NCBI GenBank assembly: GCA_964645005.1
Contig: CAZXYS010000019.1
Span: 1 to 64,000 of the forward strand
From: CAZXYS01 sp964645005
GTDB taxonomy: Bacteria; Bacteroidota; Ignavibacteria; Kapaibacteriales; UBA2268
Direction: 5' to 3'
DNA length: 64,000 bases
The notes under the pieces were generated by a model. The model did no database searches. It was not told the DNA's origin and saw nothing but the letters and a program-made list of their open reading frames with translations. Below, one piece after another: positions 25,301-32,209 of this stretch; the first letter of the stretch is position 1; each line of letters opens with the position of its first letter. A program made the translations under genes and the position numbers.

Positions 25301-25506
25301 TTATAAATAATTCTTGCTTCACAATAATCAGGATATTTGTAAGCATCCGGAATGATTTCAACAATATTCCGTAAGATCTCTACGAAAGATACATCGTCTC
25401 TGTTTAGCTCCTCTTCTACAGAGTATAGACAATTTAGTTCTTTTGCTCTTTCTTCCAGTGAATTAGAATGCATATCTATCGATTTATTCTTTACGTTTTT
25501 TCTCAT
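22303..25506 (-). CDS. Sensor / PEP-pyruvate-type ATP-grasp / nucleotidyltransferase fusion protein
   Basis: 1,067 residues, no signal peptide or membrane segment. Residues 22-138 form a sensor-like module (KYPDYCEARIIY ... DEGPFLKEERKLID) also found in the histidine kinase at 42868. Residues 140-340 are helical. Residues 340-710 match the PEP/pyruvate-binding ATP-grasp of PEP synthase and PPDK (GKLGGKSAGLFLAS; PIIVRSSSLLEDRAGSAFAG; LYLLQCRPL). Residues 735-840 are a further conserved block (FILMGPGRWGSRDDVKLGV). Residues 945-1050 are a nucleotidyltransferase of the minimal type, with GSSINETATPQSDIDL holding GS-x10-D-x-D. The phosphohistidine swivel and the PEP TIM barrel of true PEP synthase are missing, so it cannot be a complete PEP synthase. 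It may bind ATP and modify a partner. Substrate unknown. Confidence 0.85.
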   Translation of the reverse strand: MRKNVKNKSIDMHSNSLEERAKELNCLYSVEEELNRDDVSFVEILRNIVEIIPDAYKYPDYCEARIIYNNSTYSTKNFRESPWLLSSKIKYKNESFGTLDVCYTRKFEKEDEGPFLKEERKLIDTLADRIGKNIYNSRLMKVFNDWTNNKNDKHDKHEKSKPEWSVILDMLRKTDQHLFSIISRKMINILFFRGVKESKELFKKLGHQIDDEETNTEQNRPSKKQVLEGSYLLGVEIFNIAAHYLSDNEILSLIQKWIYEDKSSFLLRALANQNTPLTEIADKIRKYHHINPIHEENSPISEGIRVALIRRFLTDQLNFINIAKSFLYVNDFYAMLERMIFPSEGHGKLGGKSAGLFLASNIIKKVPEHQDLLSDIKIPKTWYISSDGLMNFIYFNNLEDVIEQKYKDLDQVRKEYPHIIQVFKNSHFSPEMINGLSRALDDFGHSPIIVRSSSLLEDRAGSAFAGKYKSLFLANQGTKSERLDALMDAIAEVYASTFGPDPIGYRYERNLVDFNEEMGILIQEVVGKTLGKYFIPSYAGVAFSHNDFRWSPRIKREDGLVRLVPGLGTRAVDRIGDDYPVLLAPGQPNLRVNLTVQEILGYSPKNIDVINLEDNTFETLPVKKILKEVGQQYPLLNEVFSIKEDNHIKKPIGLGIDTKNDDVVVTFENLFTNTGFVNQIHTMLRKLEEKFGYPVDIEFACDGEYLYLLQCRPLSHQLEYASAVIPKDVPKDKIVFTADKFVSNGRIPDITHVVYVDPDKYSKTKDLSEMRDIGRAVSKLNQILPHKRFILMGPGRWGSRDDVKLGVRVTYSDLNNTAMLIEIARNKGKYVPDLSFGTHFFQDLVESSIRYLPLYPDEKHSTLNSEFFNYNRNILPDILPEYEYLADTLKVIDIPKSTEGSILRVLLNADEDKAMALLTDPTVEPIYKTEKNSSGVKYHEAPWAWRLRMVEAIAKSLDTEKYGVKELYVFGSSINETATPQSDIDLIVYFDGTPEQKADLQHWLDGWSKSLTQFNFEKTGYLVNKMVDAKFITDFDFENNTSLVQKMNSLNDFAKKLELKHKYKRKK

Positions 25507-25807
25507 ATAAATATAAGTAAGAAAAAATATTTTAATATTATTATGAACTTCAATAAATGTAAAAAACGGTTAATTAACAAAATAATTTCTTAAAACAAAG
25601 AACTTTATATTACTTATGTTTCCAAGGATAGTCCAAAACGGTTACAGAAAAATGGAAAAATATGATAAAATTTGTAAAGTCATTGTTATACAATTAAGTT
25701 TTTGTAAATTCTTTTGTAAATTGTTTTTGCACTAAATGCAAAACATTAATAAATATTATTTCGGACTAATTGAAAATTAAGTCCTTTTATTTTTTAAGGA
25801 GAATAAT
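25507..25807. promoter_or_regulatory. 301-bp divergent intergenic region; leader of gdhA
   Basis: AT-rich, no gene and no repeat of the families seen elsewhere. An imperfect stem GGACTAATT...AATTAAGTCC (25763-25784) lies just before the Shine-Dalgarno AAGGAG (25796-25801) of the dehydrogenase gene. I found no good -33/-7 pair. Confidence 0.4.
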
Positions 25808-27094
25808 ATGGCATCAGAATCTTTCAATCCGTTCAAGATGGCACAGCAGCAATTCGACGAAATTGCCGAGAAGTTGAATTTGGATCAAGCGACGAAAGAC
25901 TTGCTGCGCAATCCCGACAGGGAGTATCATTTTAATATTCCTATAAGAATGGATGACGGGAGTTACAAAGTATTCCGCGGATTCAGAGTTCAGCATAACG
26001 ATGCACGAGGACCTTCCAAGGGAGGAATACGCTTTCACCCACAGGAAACAATAGATACAGTCAGAGCTCTTTCAATGTGGATGACATGGAAGACTGCCGT
26101 AGTTGATATACCTCTGGGCGGCGGAAAAGGCGGAGTTATCTGCGATCCGCATAATCTTTCCATGCGCGAGCAGGAAGCCCTTTGCCGCGGATGGATCAGG
26201 CAGCTGGCTAATAATATCGGACCTATCCAGGATGTGCCGGCGCCTGATGTTATGACTACAGGGCAGCATATGCTTTGGATGCTTGACGAATACGAGAAGA
26301 TCACAGGCAAAAAACTCCCCGGGATAATAACAGGAAAGCCAATTGGCATGGGTGGTTCTCTTGGCAGGACCGAAGCAACCGGTTATGGAGCTATTTACAC
26401 TTTAAGAGAAGCCTTGAAAGAAATGGACATTAATGTATCTGATACTACGGCTTCAATTCAGGGATTCGGTAATGTAAGCCAGTATGCTATTGAGCTTTAC
26501 CACCAATACGGCGGAAAAACGATCAGTGTTGCCTGCTGGGATCAGAGCGAGCAGAAGTCATTTACTTATCGCAAGAAGGATGGTATCGATCTGGAAGAAC
26601 TTAGAGATATTACTAACAGATTCGGCGAAATTGACAGACAAAAAGCGCAGGACCTGAGCTACGAAGTACTTCCCGGTGATGACTGGATTAGCCAGGATGT
26701 TGATATACTCCTGCCGGCAGCCCTTGAGAATCAGATAAATGCTGAAACTGCTCAACAGATCAGTAATAGTGTTAAAACGATTGTTGAGGGAGCTAATGGA
26801 CCTACAACACCGGATGCCGACAAGATCCTCAAGGAAAAGAATATCTGGTTGGTACCTGATTTTCTGGCAAATGCAGGCGGCGTAACTTGTTCTTATTTCG
26901 AGCAGGTACAAAATAATACGAATTACTATTGGCCCAAAGAGGAAGTACTCAACAAGCTGGACACTAAAATGACAGATGCATACTATGCAGTTTCAGATCT
27001 GTCACGTTCGAGAAATATTTATATGCGTGATTCAGCGTATATGATCTCAGTATCCCGCGTCGCTGAAGCTGTTAAGATGCGCGGCTGGGTGTAA
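25808..27094 (+). CDS. gdhA: Glutamate dehydrogenase (Glu/Leu/Phe/Val dehydrogenase family)
   Basis: 428 residues, the length of hexameric GDHs of the Clostridium/archaeal type. It interconverts glutamate and 2-oxoglutarate plus ammonia. The substrate domain has FRVQHNDARGPSKGGIRFHP with K71, K95 (MTWKTAVVDIPLGGGKGG) and catalytic-loop K107; the dinucleotide domain has GFGNVSQYAIEL (about 218). VEGANGPTTPDAD and PDFLANAGGVTCSYFE are typical family signatures. The start is fixed by AAGGAG six bases upstream of ATG. Coenzyme preference is not decidable by eye. A strong terminator follows. Confidence 0.95.
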   Translation: MASESFNPFKMAQQQFDEIAEKLNLDQATKDLLRNPDREYHFNIPIRMDDGSYKVFRGFRVQHNDARGPSKGGIRFHPQETIDTVRALSMWMTWKTAVVDIPLGGGKGGVICDPHNLSMREQEALCRGWIRQLANNIGPIQDVPAPDVMTTGQHMLWMLDEYEKITGKKLPGIITGKPIGMGGSLGRTEATGYGAIYTLREALKEMDINVSDTTASIQGFGNVSQYAIELYHQYGGKTISVACWDQSEQKSFTYRKKDGIDLEELRDITNRFGEIDRQKAQDLSYEVLPGDDWISQDVDILLPAALENQINAETAQQISNSVKTIVEGANGPTTPDADKILKEKNIWLVPDFLANAGGVTCSYFEQVQNNTNYYWPKEEVLNKLDTKMTDAYYAVSDLSRSRNIYMRDSAYMISVSRVAEAVKMRGWV

Positions 27095-27125
27095 TCGAAT
27101 AATTGAAAATTAAAAACCCCCATTT

Positions 27126-27162
27126 AATCCCTTCTTTATTAAAAAAAGAGGGGATTTTTTTT
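27126..27162 (+). terminator. Terminator of gdhA
   Basis: Stem AATCCCTTCTTT / AAAGAGGGGATT (one mismatch) with an 8-base AT-rich gap, ending in eight T. It starts 32 bases after the dehydrogenase stop codon. Confidence 0.85.
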
Positions 27163-27259
27163 GATAATCCGGAAATAATCTATTTGAATAAAATTTCTTA
27201 GTTTTGAATCCGGTTATCTAACTGATTGGCAAAACTTATTAATAAATCAGGCAAGCAAT

Positions 27260-28186
27260 ATGAAAATACTTGTAACAGGGGGAGCGGGTTTCATCGGGTC
27301 GCATATTACGGATGCATACATAGATCAAGGTCATGAAGTGCATATCGTCGATAATTTCTCAACCGGACGGAAAGAGAATGTTAATCCGAAAGCCACGCTT
27401 CATGAACTGGATCTTAATGATGAGAAAGTCAGGGATATTTGCGAGAAAGAAAAATTTGATATAATTAATCATCAAGCGGCGCAAATTGATGTGCGGACGT
27501 CGGTGAGCGATCCACGCTATGATGCAAATATAAATATTCTCGGTAGTATTAATCTTTATGAAGCGGCGAAACAGGCGGGCACAAAAAAGATCATCTTTGC
27601 TTCTTCAGGCGGCGCTATTTACGGCGAACAGGACTATTTCCCCGCCGATGAAGAACATCCGACGAATCCATGCTCGCCTTATGGTATTGGAAAACTGGTG
27701 AATGAGAAGTATTTGTATTATTATAACGTAGAATTCGGGATAGAGTATGTGTCGCTGCGCTATGCCAATGTTTACGGACCGCGGCAGAATCATAGAGGCG
27801 AAGCCGGCGTTGTAGCGATATTCCTGCATAAGATGCTGACCGGCGAGCAGCCTGTTATTAACGGCGACGGCAAAAATACGCGCGATTATACTTATGTAGG
27901 CGATGTGGTTCAATCGAATTTGTTCGCACTCGAAGAGAAGTGTTCGGGGATCTACAACGTTGGTACGGCAGTGGAAAATGACGTCAATTTAATATTCAGA
28001 AATTTGAAGGAGATGAGCGGTTCCGACTGCGAAGAAATTCACGGCGAAGCAAAAGAAGGCGAGCAGCGCCGCAGCGTCATAGTAAGCAAGAGATTGAAAG
28101 AGCAGTTCGGCTGGCAGCCCAAAGTTGAGCTCAAGAACGGATTGAGCAGGACGGCTGATTTTTTTAAGGAAAAGCTTAAAGGTTAA
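27260..28186 (+). CDS. NAD-dependent nucleotide-sugar epimerase/dehydratase (extended SDR)
   Basis: 308 residues. Rossmann motif GGAGFIGSH (7-15), DNFSTGRKENV (31-41), catalytic S115/S116 (FASSGGAIYGE) and Y141-x-x-x-K145 (SPYGIGKLVNEKY), then RYANVYGPRQ and the DYTYVGDVV segment that contacts the sugar nucleotide. It is closest in pattern to UDP-glucose 4-epimerase-like proteins of bacteria and archaea, but the exact sugar is uncertain. TAGTTTTG at 27199-27206 resembles a -7 promoter element, without a good -33. A repeat-filled gap follows. Confidence 0.9.
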   Translation: MKILVTGGAGFIGSHITDAYIDQGHEVHIVDNFSTGRKENVNPKATLHELDLNDEKVRDICEKEKFDIINHQAAQIDVRTSVSDPRYDANINILGSINLYEAAKQAGTKKIIFASSGGAIYGEQDYFPADEEHPTNPCSPYGIGKLVNEKYLYYYNVEFGIEYVSLRYANVYGPRQNHRGEAGVVAIFLHKMLTGEQPVINGDGKNTRDYTYVGDVVQSNLFALEEKCSGIYNVGTAVENDVNLIFRNLKEMSGSDCEEIHGEAKEGEQRRSVIVSKRLKEQFGWQPKVELKNGLSRTADFFKEKLKG

Positions 28187-28505
28187 GAGGAATCGGCTAA
28201 CGGCAAACAGCTAACGGTCAAATTCCCTGAGGCTGACTCAAAAGCGTCATTCTGAACGGAACGAAGTTGAGCGAAACGAAATCCTGCTTCAGCAGGGTGG
28301 AGTGAAGAATCCAGGATGCCCGTCAGTACTGGACTCTTCGCTGCGCTAAGAATGACGTTTTACGAATTTTATACTTTTGAGTCAACCTCCAATTATAGGC
28401 GCTCTGGTGTCAATCCTATTCACAAGAACAAGTAAGTTTAACCGTTAGCCGTTAGCCTCTATCAAAAAGTATTAGCTAAATAATGGAACCCAAATAGATA
28501 GAACT
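28187..28505. other. 319-bp intergenic region with nested inverted repeats
   Basis: MITE-like element C (28228-28389) sits inside a second, outer inverted repeat: GGCTAACGGC...GCTAACGGT (28195-28218) against ACCGTTAGCCGTTAGCC (28441-28457). No gene. Confidence 0.8.
28228..28389. repeat. MITE-like element C
   Basis: 162 bp bounded by TGAGGCTGACTCAAAAG and CTTTTGAGTCAACCTC. The interior differs from elements A and B: it carries CGTCATTCTGAACGGAACGA and, near the other end, GCTGCGCTAAGAATGACG, so its two halves pair. It has the same frame of terminal repeats but a different palindromic filling. Confidence 0.7.
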
Positions 28506-29942
28506 ATGGATTTCGAAAGCATAGACTGGATCGTTGTAGTAATATATTTTGTTATAATTCTTTTTATCGGCTTTTACATTGCCCGAAAGAAAGAAGAGAC
28601 GGGCGCATCCACTGCCGATGAATTCCTGCTCGCCGGAAGGAAGGTCACATTGCCGCTTTTCGTTGGGACGCTCGTCGCTACCTGGTATGGAAATATTTTA
28701 GGAGTAGGCGAATTTGTCTATACGAGCGGGCTGGTAGCGTGGGTGTGCTTCGGATTGCCGTATTATATCGCTGCAGCAATTTTTGCCATTTTTATTGCTA
28801 AGAAAATACGCACTGCAAATGTCAGAACTATCCCCGAGCAGCTCGCCTCGAAATACGGGAACAAAGCCGGGTGGATTGCCTCTCTAATAGTATTGATAAT
28901 AACTATTCCTGCGGCGTACATACTCATGCTTGGGGTGTTGATAGAGCTGTTCTCGGGCTGGGCGCTGTGGGTTTCGATCATTGCCGGCGCTGTTATTTCT
29001 CTGGTGTATATTTACACGGGTGGTTTCAGGGCGGATATTCTTACGAATTCCGCGCAGTTCGTGATGATGTATCTGGGGTTCGGCGTGCTGCTGTATTTCT
29101 GCATAGTAGAATACGGAATGCCGGGGGAAAATTACTCACTTCTGCCAAAAGACCACCTTAAGTTCTTTGGCGGATTCTCGTGGCAGGTAATTCTGTCGTG
29201 GTATATCATTTCTTTTGCTACTTTTATTGACCCGAGCTTCCATCAGCGCTGTGCAGCGGCAAAAAGCCCTTCCACAGCGCAAAAGGGGATACTCATTTCA
29301 ATTTGCTGCTGGATGGTTTTTGACACTCTTACCCTGTTCACGGGTTTCTATGCGAAGATGTTTTTCCAGCCGGAAAGTCCGGTCATGGCTTATCCCGTGT
29401 TGGGTAATGCGGTATTGCCGGTGTTCTGGAAAGGGCTCTTTGTTGTGGCGCTGATAGCGGCTGTGATGTCAACGCTGGACAGCTATTCCTTCATTAGCGC
29501 TGCGACAATTGGACATGATGTTATCAAACCCATTCTGAAATTGAAAAATAAGGGCGCTGATATATCGACTAAAGCTTTGACTCGCTTCGGGCTTGTGTTT
29601 ACGGGTGTTCTTGGAATTGTTATGGCTATAGCTCTGCCATCCGCGGTGCAGTTAATCTACAAGACAGCATCGATAGCGGTGCCGGGGCTGCTTATACCTT
29701 TGTTGCTCAGTTATTCTGAAAAAAAATATCTGAGCAACCGGCAATTGATAGGAATCATGCTTTCAGCAACTATTTTAGCGACAATCTGGACCGCTGGAAA
29801 CATCGCAGGTAAAAAAATAGATTTTCCTTTTAGCACGATTTTTGTTAATATTGAACCTATGATTCCGGGCATTTTATTATCGGTGATTCTGGCATCAATT
29901 TTTTTTAAGAAGAATCGTTCTACTAAGTTTCTGAATATTTGA
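28506..29942 (+). CDS. Sodium:solute symporter family (SSS) transporter
   Basis: 478 residues with about 13 hydrophobic helices and almost no soluble domain. Typical SSS features are ADEFLLAGRKVTLPLFVGTL after helix 1, ATWYGNILGVGEF in the helix-2 region, YTGGFRADILTNSAQFVMM around helices 6-7, and AAVMSTLDSYSF in helix 9, where sodium-site residues lie. It should import an organic solute with Na+; the solute cannot be predicted (pantothenate, proline and sugar carriers share the fold). It is followed 40 bases later by a phosphatidyltransferase on the same strand. The local GC is higher than in neighbouring genes. Confidence 0.88.
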   Translation: MDFESIDWIVVVIYFVIILFIGFYIARKKEETGASTADEFLLAGRKVTLPLFVGTLVATWYGNILGVGEFVYTSGLVAWVCFGLPYYIAAAIFAIFIAKKIRTANVRTIPEQLASKYGNKAGWIASLIVLIITIPAAYILMLGVLIELFSGWALWVSIIAGAVISLVYIYTGGFRADILTNSAQFVMMYLGFGVLLYFCIVEYGMPGENYSLLPKDHLKFFGGFSWQVILSWYIISFATFIDPSFHQRCAAAKSPSTAQKGILISICCWMVFDTLTLFTGFYAKMFFQPESPVMAYPVLGNAVLPVFWKGLFVVALIAAVMSTLDSYSFISAATIGHDVIKPILKLKNKGADISTKALTRFGLVFTGVLGIVMAIALPSAVQLIYKTASIAVPGLLIPLLLSYSEKKYLSNRQLIGIMLSATILATIWTAGNIAGKKIDFPFSTIFVNIEPMIPGILLSVILASIFFKKNRSTKFLNI

Positions 29943-29982
29943 CACTTAATAATTAATAAATTTTGGTATTTATCATTATATA

Positions 29983-30525
29983 ATGTGGAATATATCTAAT
30001 ATTTTAAGTTTATCCCGGCTGGTTCTGGCAGTGCCTTTCGGATTTTTATTATGGAAAGATCTGAAAGTTTGGGTGTTTATTTTTGCCGGGATTGCTTATA
30101 TTACTGATTTTCTTGACGGATACTTTGCCCGGAAAAGCCACACCATTACCGAACTTGGCAAGATCTTCGATCCTCTCGCCGATAAGGTCTTTATGGGTGT
30201 AGCTGCTGTGGTACTTTTGATAAAGGGTATAATTCCGCTATGGTTCGGCGTAGCTGTGGTTGCCAGGGATTTTCTTATAATGTCGGGCAGTATTTTCGCC
30301 TATAATAAGCTGCATGAGATCCCTATGTCCAATTATATTGGCAAGATAACTGTTTCCGTTATCGGAGTGATAATTTTAGGCGCTTATCTTGAAATTGATT
30401 TTATTTCCGATTATGGCTTTTATGTCGGATTATTCTTTATTATAACTTCGTTTATTAATTACATGATCAGATTCTTCATTGTCGGTAAAGAAACGAGGGA
30501 TAGTAAAGTTACTTCTCAAAAGTAA
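29983..30525 (+). CDS. CDP-alcohol phosphatidyltransferase (PgsA-like)
   Basis: 180 residues, integral membrane protein with about five helices. The complete family motif D-x2-D-G-x2-A-R-x8-G-x3-D-x3-D is visible (DFLDGYFAR, then KSHTITELG, KIFDPLADK), which coordinates the divalent metals and CDP. Members transfer phosphatidyl groups to glycerol phosphate, cardiolipin or inositol acceptors; size and N-terminus (NISNILSLSRL) favour a PgsA-type phosphatidylglycerophosphate synthase. The 3' end overlaps the convergent endonuclease III gene by 17 bases. Confidence 0.9.
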   Translation: MWNISNILSLSRLVLAVPFGFLLWKDLKVWVFIFAGIAYITDFLDGYFARKSHTITELGKIFDPLADKVFMGVAAVVLLIKGIIPLWFGVAVVARDFLIMSGSIFAYNKLHEIPMSNYIGKITVSVIGVIILGAYLEIDFISDYGFYVGLFFIITSFINYMIRFFIVGKETRDSKVTSQK

Positions 30526-31177
30526 ACGCCGACGGACAATACTGAGCTATAACGCAATTTGCGCACTCAGGCTTCCTCGATTTGCATGTTTTCCTGCCGT
30601 GATTTATGAAATAGTGAGTAAAAATCACCCACTGATCTTCGGGAATTAATTCATTAAGAGTTATTTCAATTTTATCGGGGTTTTTTGTATCGACGAAGCC
30701 GAGGCGGTTGGCGATTCTTATGACATGTGTATCCACGACTATCCCCGGCGTATCAAAGGCGTGTCCCAGAATGACATTCGCCGTTTTTCTACCGACACCG
30801 GGCAGCTCGAGCAGTTCTTTCATTGTGCCCGGAACTTCACCATTGTGCTTTTCGAGGATTATTTCGGTGGCATTGCGGATATTTTTCGCTTTAGATTTGT
30901 AGAAGCCGGTGGAATATATGTCGCGTTCGAGCTCTTCCTGCGGTACTTTCAGGTAATCTTCGGGGGTCAGGTATTTCTTGAAAAGGTCTTTAGTTACTAT
31001 GTTAACTCTTGCATCGGTGCACTGTGCGGATAGGATGGTAGCGACCATCAACTGGTGCGGGGTGTAGTAATTCAATTGTATTTTTACATCCGGGTATTCT
31101 TTTGAAAGAATATCCATGATGGTTTTCATTCGTTGCTTTTTAGCTTTTTTTGATTTAGAGAATTTTTTTCGGGTCAT
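30509..31177 (-). CDS. nth: Endonuclease III
   Basis: 222 residues. It removes oxidised pyrimidines and nicks AP sites in base excision repair. Helix-hairpin-helix LLELPGVGRKTANVIL with catalytic K131, then D149 in VVDTHVIRIANR, and the iron-sulfur ligands C198-x6-C205-x2-C208-x5-C214 (KTCKSRKPECANCVIAQYC) are all intact. The first 16 residues are unusually lysine-rich; M17 is an alternative start. It overlaps the phosphatidyltransferase gene tail to tail by 17 bases. Confidence 0.96.
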   Translation of the reverse strand: MTRKKFSKSKKAKKQRMKTIMDILSKEYPDVKIQLNYYTPHQLMVATILSAQCTDARVNIVTKDLFKKYLTPEDYLKVPQEELERDIYSTGFYKSKAKNIRNATEIILEKHNGEVPGTMKELLELPGVGRKTANVILGHAFDTPGIVVDTHVIRIANRLGFVDTKNPDKIEITLNELIPEDQWVIFTHYFINHGRKTCKSRKPECANCVIAQYCPSAFTFEK

Positions 31178-31251
31178 GTATTTAAATCAGTTTTATTATA
31201 AAAAATTCTTTTATGAAAGAGAGTTGGAAAAAGCTTAGATAAGGGGGCGTT

Positions 31252-31300
31252 AGATGCCTGCCCCGCTAAAGCGGGATTCAAAGACATTCGCAGGAATGAC
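31252..31300 (-). repeat. 49-base palindromic core, second solitary copy
   Basis: The reverse complement reads GTCATTCCTGCGAATGTCTT, then TGAATCCCGCTTTAGCGGGG, then CAGGCATCT. Homologous to the core of elements A and B. CCCGC/GCGGG replaces CCTGC/GCAGG in the inner stem, a paired (compensatory) change. Confidence 0.75.
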
Positions 31301-31339
31301 ATTCACACATTTTTAGGACATTCCAAAGCAAATAAAATG

Positions 31340-32026
31340 CTACCTCTCTTTAGATCCCATTTTTTCAGTTTGATTATTACACAAAGAATTCGTATGATCC
31401 CTGTGATAAATATAAGTTTCTAAATGTTTGTTATCATTGAATTTATTAATATTGACAATCATCAATCCCTTTGATTGAGCTTTTTCAAAAAACACCCTGT
31501 CGTCGCCATAAAATAAGTCGGGATAACCCAGAGATTCAGCTAATTTATTTTTGATGAAAAATGTGCCGCCGACGACGCAGTTCTTTAGATGGATCAGTTT
31601 TGCCGGGTCGTTCATGTCGGGTACATATTGGTTCCCGACGATCTTTGCGCCGCCGTGCAGCAGGTCTATTTCGGGATTAGCCAGAAGGATCATTTTCCTT
31701 GATTCGAGATGATCGGGCTTGTATTCGTCGTCGGAATCGAGGAAAGTGATGTATTCCCCGGCAGCGGCTTTAATCCCTTCATTTTTCGTAAATCCCGGGC
31801 CGCGGTTTTCGTGCAGCAGATAGGATATGTTGATATTGAGCGGCAGGAAGCGATTGACCACGCGATATGTCTCATCCTTGCTGCCGTCGTCAGAGATAAT
31901 GACTTCCCAGTTTTTGCAGGTCTGATTCAGCAGGGAAGCCAGCGCCCGCGGCAGGTATTCGGCACGGTTGTAGGCGCTGATGATGACTGAGAAAAAGGGA
32001 TTGTTGTCTTTATCAATGCTGCTCAC
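31340..32026 (-). CDS. GT2-family glycosyltransferase
   Basis: 228 residues, GT-A fold. FFSVIISAYNRAEYLPRAL (N-terminal nucleotide-binding strand), NQTCKNWEVIISDDGSKDET with the first acidic motif, NEGIKAAAGEYITFLDSDDE with the metal-binding DxD, and a C-terminal acceptor region with FYGDDRVFFEKA holding the probable catalytic acid. The protein is short for GT2 but has the essential catalytic domain. The target glycan is unknown. Single gene with GC above its neighbours. Confidence 0.9.
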   Translation of the reverse strand: MSSIDKDNNPFFSVIISAYNRAEYLPRALASLLNQTCKNWEVIISDDGSKDETYRVVNRFLPLNINISYLLHENRGPGFTKNEGIKAAAGEYITFLDSDDEYKPDHLESRKMILLANPEIDLLHGGAKIVGNQYVPDMNDPAKLIHLKNCVVGGTFFIKNKLAESLGYPDLFYGDDRVFFEKAQSKGLMIVNINKFNDNKHLETYIYHRDHTNSLCNNQTEKMGSKER

Positions 32027-32209
32027 TATATTTTCTTAGTTATGAACAAAATAATTCTGCAAAAATAGGAAATATTGATGTAATTTTTAAATGGATATGA
32101 TATGTATTGTAGAGCATTGGATGTTATGATTCCATTAAAAGTCTATGAACTTCTGAAAGATTGTGTATTTTGTATTATGGAGAAATGAAATATTTCTTAA
32201 GGAACCATT

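Noticed and set aside
22303..25506. Functional PEP synthase or PPDK
   Set aside because: The phosphohistidine swivel domain and PEP-binding TIM barrel are absent.
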